Notes under the pieces: model-generated
Database searches by the model: none
What the model saw: only the letters and a program-made list of their open reading frames with translations
Told to the model about the DNA's origin: nothing
Part shown: positions 45,905 through 52,528 of the stretch, piece after piece
Numbering within the stretch: the first letter of the stretch is position 1
How the letters are laid out: each line of letters starts with the position of its first letter
Made by a program: the position numbers and the translations under genes
Source of the DNA: an uncultured Salinimicrobium sp.
GTDB taxonomy: Bacteria; Bacteroidota; Bacteroidia; Flavobacteriales; Flavobacteriaceae
Reading direction: 5' to 3'
NCBI GenBank assembly: GCA_946887075.1
Contig: CAMPKA010000021.1
Coordinates: 1 to 52,528, forward strand
Length of the DNA stretch: 52,528 bases

Positions 45905-47182
45905 CTATAAAACATCAGGAGAAGCGGGTTCCGCTCTGGAATATCTGAAAAGTTCCGGACTAAAGCTTAGCATTAACCAACCCCAGTTCTGAATTTCATC
46001 TACCTCCGCGCCCTTAAGTACTTCCAGACCAATGGTTCCAAACATCTGGGAATATCCGAAATGGATCTGCAGGTCCTTTTTCGGCTTGTAAACGGCAGCA
46101 ATATCAATCTCGGTACCCAAATATTTCCTTAATACATTTCCCCGAGCATCAACTATTTTCGCCTCGGAAGAGAAAATATGAGGCATCAAAGCGACCTCAA
46201 ATTGGGGTTTGGTAAAGGCAAGTCTTCCGGAGAGGTCAACAAGCCCTACAGAATTCAAATGATTCCCTACGTAGAAATAGTCCATATATCCGTTAAAGCC
46301 GTGGTTGGTTCCAAAAAGGGGCGTAAATGACAGGCATTCTTCAGGATCGCTGTACATATTCGTGCCCGACAGAAACTCGGCTCCGAGTCCTGAAATCCAA
46401 GTGTCGTTAATTCGATAATTGAAATTAACTCCGGTGTACCAGGCAGTGAGGTGCCGCTTATGGGAGAATCCGGTCTGGCCGTAAATTGCAAGATCTCCCG
46501 ATAATCGACTGGAGACAAAATTATAATAGGTGCCATAGGTCTGAAGATAACCGATCTCCCTGGCTTCCGGGAGAGTATCATATTCATATCCCGTGTTCAT
46601 CAACAGGAAGCTAATTCCGGAATTACTGAGGTTGACATGGTACCAGGCGAATTGCATATTCTGGTAAGAATCGACGAGGTAAGGAATCTGGAACAGGCTT
46701 TCTGCTTCAGCATTGTAGGCAAAAGCAAGGTCGAGCCTGTGGTTGTCCGCAGGTCTCCAGGAAATGCGGAAAGCGTCATGACTTTGTCCCTGCTGCGCCC
46801 AGTTCACTTCGCCCAGTATCCTCTGGTTGTCGTAGGACAATATCTGCCGCCCAAACCGTAACATAAAGCTACTGCTGGTATATTGCCCGTAGGCTTCAAA
46901 GACTGAAAATTCATGTCTATCCTCGAGACGCATCGTGGGTGAGTCGCCCCATACACCTACACTCTGGCCGGAGAATTTTACCTGTAGATCATTGCTGACA
47001 TAGCGAAAGCCAATCCTACTGCGTTGGGAAATAAAAGCAGCAGGAGCTTCGTCCTCAGCCAGAAAAGTTTTGTATCCATTCCGGTATTCAAACCTTGGCC
47101 GTATCTGGAGATCTGTTTCAATAAATTGCGCCCAAAGCGTACAGGAGCATAGGAGGGAGCATAGGAGGAAAAGCTTGTTCAT
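45905..47182 (-). CDS. alginate-export-type outer-membrane porin
   Basis: A 425-aa outer-membrane protein with a signal peptide ending at LWAQ (residue 19). The sequence is a long run of amphipathic strands, opening TDLQIRPRFEYRNGY and including FMLRFGRQILSYDNQRILGEVNWAQQG, typical of the alginate_exp barrel family (18-stranded). The substrate is not predictable; the family exports or admits polysaccharides and other solutes. It is convergent with the FAD oxidase. Confidence 0.82.
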   Translation of the reverse strand: MNKLFLLCSLLCSCTLWAQFIETDLQIRPRFEYRNGYKTFLAEDEAPAAFISQRSRIGFRYVSNDLQVKFSGQSVGVWGDSPTMRLEDRHEFSVFEAYGQYTSSSFMLRFGRQILSYDNQRILGEVNWAQQGQSHDAFRISWRPADNHRLDLAFAYNAEAESLFQIPYLVDSYQNMQFAWYHVNLSNSGISFLLMNTGYEYDTLPEAREIGYLQTYGTYYNFVSSRLSGDLAIYGQTGFSHKRHLTAWYTGVNFNYRINDTWISGLGAEFLSGTNMYSDPEECLSFTPLFGTNHGFNGYMDYFYVGNHLNSVGLVDLSGRLAFTKPQFEVALMPHIFSSEAKIVDARGNVLRKYLGTEIDIAAVYKPKKDLQIHFGYSQMFGTIGLEVLKGAEVDEIQNWGWLMLSFSPELFRYSRAEPASPDVL

Positions 47183-47192
47183 CGGTTAGTTT

Positions 47193-47411
47193 TTAATAAC
47201 AAATGAATTCAATCTCAACCTCACTATCTATGATTTTACTCAGGTTTAGGTTAAAGACTAAACAAGGTGTTGGTTCAATTCCGCACTCCCGGTAACATCC
47301 TTGATAAAGCAAGTGGGCACTACCATGGATCTTAAGATGATAAAAATCCTGGATTCCCAATGGGGCTGCATAGGCTGCGCAATTTGCTCGGGCAAACGTA
47401 AATTTATTCAT
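47193..47411 (-). CDS. small Cys-containing open frame, doubtful
   Basis: A 72-aa frame on the same strand as the porin and 10 bp upstream of it. It has six Cys but no signal peptide, domain or known family that I can see. Placement in a probable operon with the porin is the only support; it may be a degraded gene fragment or a chance frame. Confidence 0.25.
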   Translation of the reverse strand: MNKFTFARANCAAYAAPLGIQDFYHLKIHGSAHLLYQGCYRECGIEPTPCLVFNLNLSKIIDSEVEIEFICY

Positions 47412-47553
47412 ATGGACGGATAATCTCGGCGAAGGAGAAAGTTGAGTGTGTTAGCAGGTTCTAGGACGGGCTGAGATTAATCCTCATGTAGAAAAAATGG
47501 TGTGGTAACGGACTATGGAGTCTTTCGAGGATAAAATAGAGCACATTACAATG

Positions 47554-47674
47554 AATAACACAAATCGCGGAATAGCTCTCAGAAATGGCATTTTTGACTA
47601 CTTTTTGAAAGCAGTTTTTAACAGATAAATTTTTGTCTCCTAAGCCGCCCTTTGCATTATTCGTGACGTTGGCA
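47554..47674 (+). repeat. attC-like structured repeat S1
   Basis: About 120 bp. Left arm AATAACACAAATCGCGG (47554-47570) pairs with CCGCCCTTTGCATTATT (47645-47661), followed by CGTGAC and GTTGGCA (47668-47674). About 75% identical overall to S2 at 49904. It marks the start of the AT-rich array and lies 69 bp before the LRR lipoprotein. Confidence 0.65.
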
Positions 47675-47742
47675 AAAATTATTCAGATGGTTTAGCAAAA
47701 TAAGGAGTAACTTAATGGATACAATAACTTAACTTTCATCAT

Positions 47743-48732
47743 ATGAAGCATTTCCCATCATTGATATTTAGCATTTCAATATTATTAGTTCTAATTTCAT
47801 GTGAACCAGAAAATCCAAATAACCAGCCTGAAATTCCTGAAAATCCAGAAGGTACTCCAGAAGAAATGCCTGAAGATATTATTGAAATACCTGATGAATA
47901 TTTCAAAACTCTTTTAATTAGTACAAACAGCATTGATTCGAATGGAGATGAGCAAGGAGATTCTGACATCGACCTTAATAATGATGGCGAAATTCAAATT
48001 AGTGAAGCACAAATTATTAAAGGTCTAGTGCTGCCAATCGATTATTCAGAAATTGATAGAGTAGTAGATTTTACTGGGATTAATAATTTTGAAAATCTCG
48101 AACAATTAATTATTTCCAGTTTGGACTATGTAAACTTAGAACCAAATACCGATTCAATCAAAATTTCATATGATTTTTCAGGATTAAGTAATCTTGAAAA
48201 ACTTCGAATAAACGGAGTTAATGCTTCTTATGTTGAAGATATTAACTTGTCAGGATTGAATAAACTAAAAATAGCTAACCTTGATGGGATAAAACCTACC
48301 TTTTTCGAAGGAGATTATGACATTCCTTTCAATTTCACTAAAATGTTTTTTGACGGCTGTTTAGCATTAGAAGATTTATCCTTAACGAATAGTTGGCTAG
48401 TAATTGATTATTGCGAAATACCCAATCTAAAAAAATTAAATCTATATTATCTCGAGGGTGGTGAACCTGATACTTTCGACTTCCATTGTTTAACTAAACT
48501 AGAATGGTTAGACATTTCTGAGAATTATTTTGAACGACTCATATTAAAAAATAATTCACTTCTAACCCATTTCCGAGCGGACGATATTGGATCGGCTTAT
48601 TACGATACAAACAACTTTACAAATTATCCGTTTTTAGAATATATCTGTATTGATGATATTCAAGAAGAATTTGATCAGGTTTCAACTCTCATCAATGAGA
48701 ATACCACAGTTACTACTGAGTGTGAATTCTGA
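47743..48732 (+). CDS. leucine-rich-repeat lipoprotein
   Basis: A 329-aa surface lipoprotein with lipobox VLISC. After a Pro/Glu-rich linker (about 22-45) comes a segment NSIDSNGDEQGDSDIDLNNDGEIQISEAQ with calcium-binding-like Asp/Asn spacing, then irregular leucine-rich repeats (FENLEQLIIS, LSNLEKLRIN, LNKLKIANL, LTKLEWLDIS). The gene is much richer in A+T than the dcw genes, suggesting recent acquisition. Its 5' side is bounded by repeat S1, and it is a candidate cassette gene. Surface binding is plausible; no function is shown. Confidence 0.85.
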   Translation: MKHFPSLIFSISILLVLISCEPENPNNQPEIPENPEGTPEEMPEDIIEIPDEYFKTLLISTNSIDSNGDEQGDSDIDLNNDGEIQISEAQIIKGLVLPIDYSEIDRVVDFTGINNFENLEQLIISSLDYVNLEPNTDSIKISYDFSGLSNLEKLRINGVNASYVEDINLSGLNKLKIANLDGIKPTFFEGDYDIPFNFTKMFFDGCLALEDLSLTNSWLVIDYCEIPNLKKLNLYYLEGGEPDTFDFHCLTKLEWLDISENYFERLILKNNSLLTHFRADDIGSAYYDTNNFTNYPFLEYICIDDIQEEFDQVSTLINENTTVTTECEF

Positions 48733-49045
48733 TTTAAAAAATCAAGCAACAACACAAGAGAAAAGAAAACCTGATATGAAAACACATATAGCTGTAATTC
48801 ATTTTGTTGACTGATTTGTTGACCTTTTAAGTTGAATTTAAGCAAGATTAAATGACATTACAAAAATAAAAACCTGAAAATCATTTGATTAACAGGGTTA
48901 TGAATTTGAAAAGTTACCCCGACAGGATTCAACCCTGTCTTTGACCCTCATAATAATGAAGGGTAAAGCTCACAATCTTCTTTGTTGACCTGATTGTAAA
49001 CCTCCTTAAATGGTATAACTACAAACTTGTCTGGCGTTTTCAAAG
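48733..49045. other. noncoding gap with a tRNA 3'-end-like fragment
   Basis: No gene supported. GACAGG/CCTGTC arms (48921-48926 and 48934-48939) around a 7-nt loop resemble a tRNA T-arm read on the minus strand, followed by a possible acceptor end. The canonical TTC of the T-loop is lost, so it is at best a remnant, of the sort left at integration sites. Several GTTGACC-like motifs are scattered here. Confidence 0.3.
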
Positions 49046-49692
49046 TTAGAAAACCCCGTCGGTTAGAACAATTAACATAATAGCTGTTTTACTGCCCATT
49101 CCGGGAATGCTCTTCAGAAGGGTTAGTTGCTTTTGTTGTGCTTCTTTTACGATCTCCGACAGGCGGTCCTCCAGGATCTGGATTTCTTTCTGCATGGTTG
49201 TTAAAGAATGATTTAAAGAATGATATACTATTGATGGTTTCCCCAGGGCTTTCTCTCCGTGCAGCTTATTCTTTGGGCTGTGCTTTGTTTTAAGTAAATA
49301 TCGATTAGGCGCATGAGCTGTAGACATTCTGCCTGGTTCTTGTCTCTTGCAGTGTATAATGGAACTTCATTTACAGTGGCATATTTACAGATAGCCTTAG
49401 CATCAGATTTATCTGTTTTCACTTTAGAAAGTTTCATCTGAATAAACCTCTTAACTGAAAGTGGATTTACTACAGAGACCTTTAAACCTTGTTCATAAAG
49501 GAATTGGGCTAACCGGTATTGATAATATCCTGTAGCCTCCATTACTACTAGGGCATCGGCAGGAAGAGTTTTTTGAAAAGCTTTAAACCCATTACTATCG
49601 TTCTTGAACTGAGAATGATTTCCTTTAGAGTCTACAACATCGAACACATTTTTACTGATGTCTACTCCATAAATTTGGTTACATTTATTCAT
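49046..49692 (-). pseudogene. IS110-family transposase remnant, frameshifted and truncated
   Basis: Two overlapping frames on the minus strand together read as the first part of an IS110 transposase. The N-terminal DEDD domain is present: Asp of YGVDISK, Glu of VVMEATGYYQY, and Asp pair of KTDKSDAK. A frameshift near 49270 joins it to the frame containing KNKLHGEKALGKPS and the IPGMGSKTAIMLIVLTDG motif of the C-terminal Transposase_20 domain. It then stops, so roughly the last third of a normal IS110 protein (about 320 aa) is missing. The element is inactive. It lies between repeats S1 and S2. Confidence 0.85.
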
Positions 49693-49903
49693 AGGTAATT
49701 GATTTGGAAAGGACGCCTACTTTGTATTCAACATCTTAAAAACGAGATCCAAGTCTCATAGAACTGAACGAAATTGAAGTAGAAATGAGAGGGGATTATC
49801 AACGTTGGCGGAATCTCCAGGTTCCCATGAATAATATAACCTTAATCCTCTCTTTTGTTCTTTCAGATTAGTACTTAAAAATCAGGGTATCAAACTTAAG
49901 ATG
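49693..49903. other. 5' flank of the IS110 remnant
   Basis: No gene. The A+T-rich sequence just upstream of the transposase start probably includes the noncoding end of IS110; exact element borders cannot be set because IS110 lacks clear terminal inverted repeats. Confidence 0.4.
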
Positions 49904-50024
49904 AATAACACAAATTGCGGAATACTTGTCAAAAATGGCCTTTTCGACTACCATTAAAAATAGTGTTTGAACGAAAAACTATAGTCTCCAAACCGCAACT
50001 TGCGTTATTCGGGACGTTGTACGC
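49904..50024 (+). repeat. attC-like structured repeat S2
   Basis: Left arm AATAACACAAATTGCGG (49904-49920) pairs with CCGCAACTTGCGTTATT (49993-50009) over 17 bp with two mismatches, each a wobble. The site ends with CGGGAC and GTTGTACGC (50016-50024). The nine bases GTTGTACGC are the reverse complement of GCGTACAAC at the left edge of S3 (50371-50379). Confidence 0.75.
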
Positions 50025-50062
50025 AAGTTGAGAAACCGATGACAAATAAAAACGCGCTTTAG

Positions 50063-50362
50063 ATGAGTTTTGGAGCTGGTCATATGCAGGACATGAATAA
50101 TCGGATGAAACAAAACCGAGCAAATCGTCCATCGAGCCGAGAGAAATTTAAAGGGAAAAATCGTGAAATAGTACATACGAAGGGCAACGGAGGAGATGAA
50201 CGACCGCATTTTATAGAAGTATCTCAGAAAGAACTAATAGAAGTAAGAAGACGCATTCAAATTAAAGCCAAAGCAGACAGGAAAAGGGAGGTAATCTTTT
50301 ATATAGTTTTCCTTACATGCGGACTGATCGCATTAACTGGAATTTTAATCTGGATAATGTAA
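50063..50362 (+). CDS. small C-terminal-anchored membrane protein (cassette gene)
   Basis: A 99-aa protein that begins MSFGAGHMQDMNNRMKQNR, a Gly-rich then very basic, probably disordered N-terminus, and ends with a single membrane helix at about residues 77-97 (VIFYIVFLTCGLIALTGILI), i.e. tail-anchored. Small proteins with a similar MSFGG-type start and a C-terminal helix are known to me as uncharacterised proteins in many Bacteroidota. It is the only gene between repeats S2 and S3, and the unit is bounded by complementary ends, so it is a cassette gene. No function is assigned. Confidence 0.75.
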   Translation: MSFGAGHMQDMNNRMKQNRANRPSSREKFKGKNREIVHTKGNGGDERPHFIEVSQKELIEVRRRIQIKAKADRKREVIFYIVFLTCGLIALTGILIWIM

Positions 50363-50370
50363 AAAACCTG

Positions 50371-50504
50371 CGTACAACATTATATAAAAACAATGTTTAG
50401 ACCCGTCTAAAATCGAAACGTCGTACTCGCTTGCTGAGCTTGATTGTCCTGTGGACAATCCCGCACGCCAGCTCGCACAGTTTTTATACGAGACGTTAGC
50501 GCCA
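50371..50504 (+). repeat. attC-like structured repeat S3
   Basis: Begins with GCGTACAAC (50371-50379). TATAAAAAC (50384-50392) pairs with GTTTTTATA (50480-50488). A central GATTGTCC/GGACAATC hairpin lies near 50442-50460. It ends GAGAC and GTTAGCGCCA (50495-50504). Shares most of its sequence with S4, S5 and S6. Confidence 0.85.
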
Positions 50505-50511
50505 ATATGAA

Positions 50512-50964
50512 ATGACACAGGAAGAAATTATGTTTGTTGAACTTAAAGGAAGTGGAGATTTCCTCAGAATTAATATACTCGGACTTGCTCATCCAGATGC
50601 AAAAGACGACTGGGATCGAAAGTGGGTAAAATCTAAAGTATCTTTAAAAGCCGGAGGATTTAACGGACAATTCGCTTGTGATTTAATGACATCAGATTTC
50701 GAACAATTTAAAGAACAACTCTCTGGACTTTACGAAAAATTGGATGGAATTGCCATTTTTGACACCATAGAAGATCAAATAAAAATTAAGATAAAAGGAG
50801 ACGGAATCGGACACTTTATGGCTGCTTGTGTTGTGATGGATAGTCCTGGAACAGGTAATTCTCTTGAATTTGAATTAGAATTTGACCAAACCTATATTCC
50901 AGAAATGATAAACAAGCTGGAAAATATAACTCGGACTTTTCCAACTTCCGCTACTCAAAAATAG
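50512..50964 (+). CDS. uncharacterised cassette protein (WapI-immunity-like, weak)
   Basis: A 150-aa soluble protein, no signal peptide. It starts close to the upstream repeat (7 bp after it), as cassette genes do. The sequence has an N-terminal VELKGSGDFLRINILGLAHPDA and later IAIFDTIEDQIKIKIKGDG beta pattern; it faintly resembles WapI-type immunity proteins (DUF), but this is a guess from style rather than motif. The unit is bounded by GTTAGCGCCA and TGGCGCTAAC, exact reverse complements. Confidence 0.75.
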   Translation: MTQEEIMFVELKGSGDFLRINILGLAHPDAKDDWDRKWVKSKVSLKAGGFNGQFACDLMTSDFEQFKEQLSGLYEKLDGIAIFDTIEDQIKIKIKGDGIGHFMAACVVMDSPGTGNSLEFELEFDQTYIPEMINKLENITRTFPTSATQK

Positions 50965-50981
50965 CAACGGATAAAAAACAC

Positions 50982-51117
50982 TGGCGCTAACAATATATAA
51001 AAACAATGCTCAAATCTGTCTCAATTCGAAACTACGTGCTCCCTTGCAATGCCTGATTGTCCTGCGGATAATCACGCTCGCCCGCTCACACTGTTTTTAT
51101 CCGAGACGTTGCCATTA
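50982..51117 (+). repeat. attC-like structured repeat S4
   Basis: Begins TGGCGCTAAC (50982-50991). TATAAAAACA arm pairs with TGTTTTTAT near 51092-51100. Central GATTGTCC/GGATAATC hairpin. Ends GAGAC then GTTGCCATTA (51108-51117). Confidence 0.85.
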
Positions 51118-51128
51118 ATTTAAACCAT

Positions 51129-51590
51129 ATGAACAAAATTTTTAAACTCTTCTTTTTGTCACTTATAATTTCCAGCTGTAGCGATGGAAATCGAACTAAC
51201 GACACCATAGCTGAATTAGAAGCTCTTCGTGCACAGAATGATAGTCTAAGAGAAGTCATCGCAGATATTGACAGTAAATATGTTTTTGATAGTATTTCCT
51301 TTAGAGAGATCTATAGCCAGGACAATAGATATGAACGAAATGCGGATTTTGAGATGGAACTAGTGGTGGTGGGTTATAACCCCAATAAGAGTTACTTTAT
51401 TAAATACGACTCGATAGTAAACGGACAGAAAATTAATCCAGATACTCTTGTGCAGCGCAATGGCGGATTCAAGTACAGTACTAAACTTGATGAAAACGAA
51501 AACGAAATTTTTATTGAAATGGACATAGATAACGAATTTGGGCAAGGAAGGAAATCACTTCTCTATGATGTCATTCTAACAAAAAACTAA
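51129..51590 (+). CDS. small lipoprotein with coiled-coil segment (cassette gene)
   Basis: A 153-aa lipoprotein with signal MNKIFKLFFLSLIISSC and lipobox Cys17. A short coiled coil IAELEALRAQNDSLREVIADI follows (about residues 27-48), then a beta-rich domain. I do not recognise it. It is bounded by GTTGCCATTA and TAATGGCAAC, exact reverse complements of each other, and is on the same strand as its neighbours. Confidence 0.78.
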   Translation: MNKIFKLFFLSLIISSCSDGNRTNDTIAELEALRAQNDSLREVIADIDSKYVFDSISFREIYSQDNRYERNADFEMELVVVGYNPNKSYFIKYDSIVNGQKINPDTLVQRNGGFKYSTKLDENENEIFIEMDIDNEFGQGRKSLLYDVILTKN

Positions 51591-51685
51591 TGGCAACAAC
51601 ATATAAAAACAATGCTCCAATCTGTCTCTTATCCAATGTCTGTGCTCGCCCGCTCGCCCTGTTTTTATACGAGACGTTGGCAATA
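51588..51685 (+). repeat. attC-like structured repeat S5 (short form)
   Basis: Begins TAATGGCAAC (51588-51597). ATATAAAAAC pairs with GTTTTTATA near 51661-51669. The central GATTGTCC hairpin present in S3, S4 and S6 is missing, so the site is about 35 bp shorter. Ends GAGAC then GTTGGCAATA (51676-51685). Confidence 0.82.
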
Positions 51686-51688
51686 ATT

Positions 51689-52264
51689 ATGAAAAACTCA
51701 CTACTAATATTGATCCTCGCTTTCACCTTTAGTTTGCAAGCCCAAAATTTGACTAAGTCTGATTTTAAAAAAACAGAATGGTTCGTTAATAACGAAAACC
51801 AGAATTTTTATGAATCTGACACTGTAACATTGATTCGAATCCTCAAGTTCAATAACGAGAATGACAACTTAAACGAACCTTATATCAAACTTTAACGAAA
51901 TGAAAACAGAGATATAACCGAATTGAATTTTAGGAGAGGAGGAAGATTAATTGTAGGATATCGTACGGATTACGAACAAGTAGAAACAGAAGAAGAAGCT
52001 CAATTTATTGGTGGAATTGTTCAAAGCTTTGTTGATTATGGAGACATTAGCGGAATGGTTGAGGCGTACGACAGGGTTCAAATGGGGTTTCAATTAAATG
52101 AATTACTCAAAGAAATAGAAGAAAAAGGATATTACCTTTTTGGAGAGAAACGAGTTGAAGATATGAAATTCCAAAAAGGAGAAACGGACTATTGGCCAAT
52201 TGCAACAATAGTTATTAAGAAAAAAGATAGTCCTGAAATATTAAAAATTGACTTGAATGAATAA
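51689..52264 (+). pseudogene. exported cassette protein broken by an internal stop codon
   Basis: From ATG 51689 the frame reads a signal peptide (MKNSLLILILAFTFSLQAQ) and 68 aa, stops at TAA 51893-51895, and then continues open in the same frame to 52264 (124 more codons). A single base change could have created the stop, so it is probably a nonsense-mutated gene of 191 aa. The part after the stop contains GGRLIVGYRTDYEQVETEEEAQ. I do not recognise the family. It lies between S5 and S6. Confidence 0.7.
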
Positions 52265-52269
52265 AAGCC

Positions 52270-52404
52270 AGTGCCTAATACTGTATAAAAACAATGCTTA
52301 ATTTGGTCTCGAATCGAAGGTTCGTAGTCGCTTGCTCAGCGGATTGTCCTGCGGACAATCACGCTCGCCCGCTCGCACTGTTCTTATCCGAGACGTTGGC
52401 AACC
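52270..52404 (+). repeat. attC-like structured repeat S6
   Basis: TGTATAAAAACA arm pairs with TGTTCTTAT near 52379-52387. Central GATTGTCC/GGACAATC hairpin present. Ends GAGAC then GTTGGCAACC (52395-52404). Its left edge AGTGCCTAAT is only an imperfect complement of the GTTGGCAATA at the upstream end of the cassette. Confidence 0.82.
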
Positions 52405-52425
52405 ATATAAGCACATCCTGCATAA

Positions 52426-52497
52426 ATGAAAATTTCAATAATATTATTACTGACTTTATTCTTTTTCAACTTGAATGGATACACTGGACTAAGCTGA
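52426..52497 (+). pseudogene. truncated exported protein, last cassette, cut near the window end
   Basis: ATG 52426 opens MKISIILLLTLFFFNLNG, a clear signal peptide, but the frame stops after 23 residues at TGA 52495. The sequence from about 52481 (TGGACTAAGCTGACCCCC) resembles the terminal inverted repeat of insertion sequences common in Flavobacteriaceae, so the gene may be interrupted there. The call of an insertion end is weak because the window stops. Confidence 0.45.
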
Positions 52498-52528
52498 CCC
52501 CCCTACAGACCTAAAATTAGTTACTGCC

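Noticed and set aside
49904..52404. CRISPR array as an explanation for the repeats
   Set aside because: Repeats are over 90 bp, far apart and separated by genes rather than by short unique spacers, and no cas gene is present.
49904..52404. Simple Rho-independent terminators as an explanation for the repeats
   Set aside because: They are much longer than terminators, lack a closing T-run, and their edges covary across the genes.

Overview
The window is 52.5 kb of a chromosome from the Bacteroidota, almost certainly family Flavobacteriaceae. Supporting evidence is the gliding genes gldA, gldB and gldC, the gene order of the aromatic and division clusters, promoter-like boxes of the TAnnTTTG type, the lack of Shine-Dalgarno sequences, many lipoproteins and Bacteroidota-type outer-membrane barrels, and a primase without zinc ligands. 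No rRNA, intact tRNA or CRISPR array was seen.

Region 1 (1-5.7 kb) holds a rightward methionine-precursor operon: O-acetylhomoserine sulfhydrylase, homoserine O-acetyltransferase and homoserine dehydrogenase. An OsmC protein, a PagL-like lipid A deacylase and a head-GIN lipoprotein follow. gldA lies convergent at 5.7-6.6 kb. Region 2 (6.7-15.6 kb) is an aromatic amino acid and RNA-modification run: pheA, DAHP synthase/chorismate mutase, rsgA, dtd, a MazG protein, aroA, queA, rlmN and a polyprenyl synthase. pheA is preceded by a previously unlisted 24-codon leader peptide rich in Phe and Tyr plus a terminator, which together form a textbook attenuator. The tyrA and aminotransferase genes usually found in this cluster are absent.

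Region 3 (15.6-24.4 kb) carries an ECF sigma factor, its probable membrane anti-sigma and an outer-membrane protein, then dnaG, an orphan response regulator with Glu in place of the phospho-acceptor Asp, nadE, gldB-gldC, engB and an alpha/beta hydrolase. Region 4 (24.6-40.1 kb) is a complete dcw division and cell-wall cluster: mraZ, rsmH, ftsL, ftsI, murE, mraY, murD, ftsW, murG, murC, ftsQ, ftsA, ftsZ. It is preceded by three MraZ-box repeats and closed by a strong terminator. Region 5 (40.4-47.4 kb) is looser accessory content: a double NTF2-like protein, a PorT-like barrel, a DUF4242/cyclase-like/AraC fusion regulator, a cupin, a berberine-bridge-type FAD oxidase and an alginate-export-type porin.

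Region 6 (47.5-52.5 kb) is AT-rich and foreign-looking. It is the main discovery candidate. Small single-gene units, all on the + strand, are separated by six structured repeats of about 100-135 bp that resemble integron attC sites. Each repeat folds into a long imperfect hairpin and ends in GACGTT. For three consecutive units, the 9-10 bp just after the upstream repeat is the exact reverse complement of the 9-10 bp at the start of the downstream repeat, with a different sequence in each unit. That is the signature expected of integron gene cassettes, whose attC stem closes only in the excised circle. The repeats do not fit the canonical GTTRRRY core, and no integrase is present in the window. 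The array also contains an IS110 remnant, a cassette gene with an internal stop, and a last cassette cut after its signal peptide at what looks like an insertion-sequence end.
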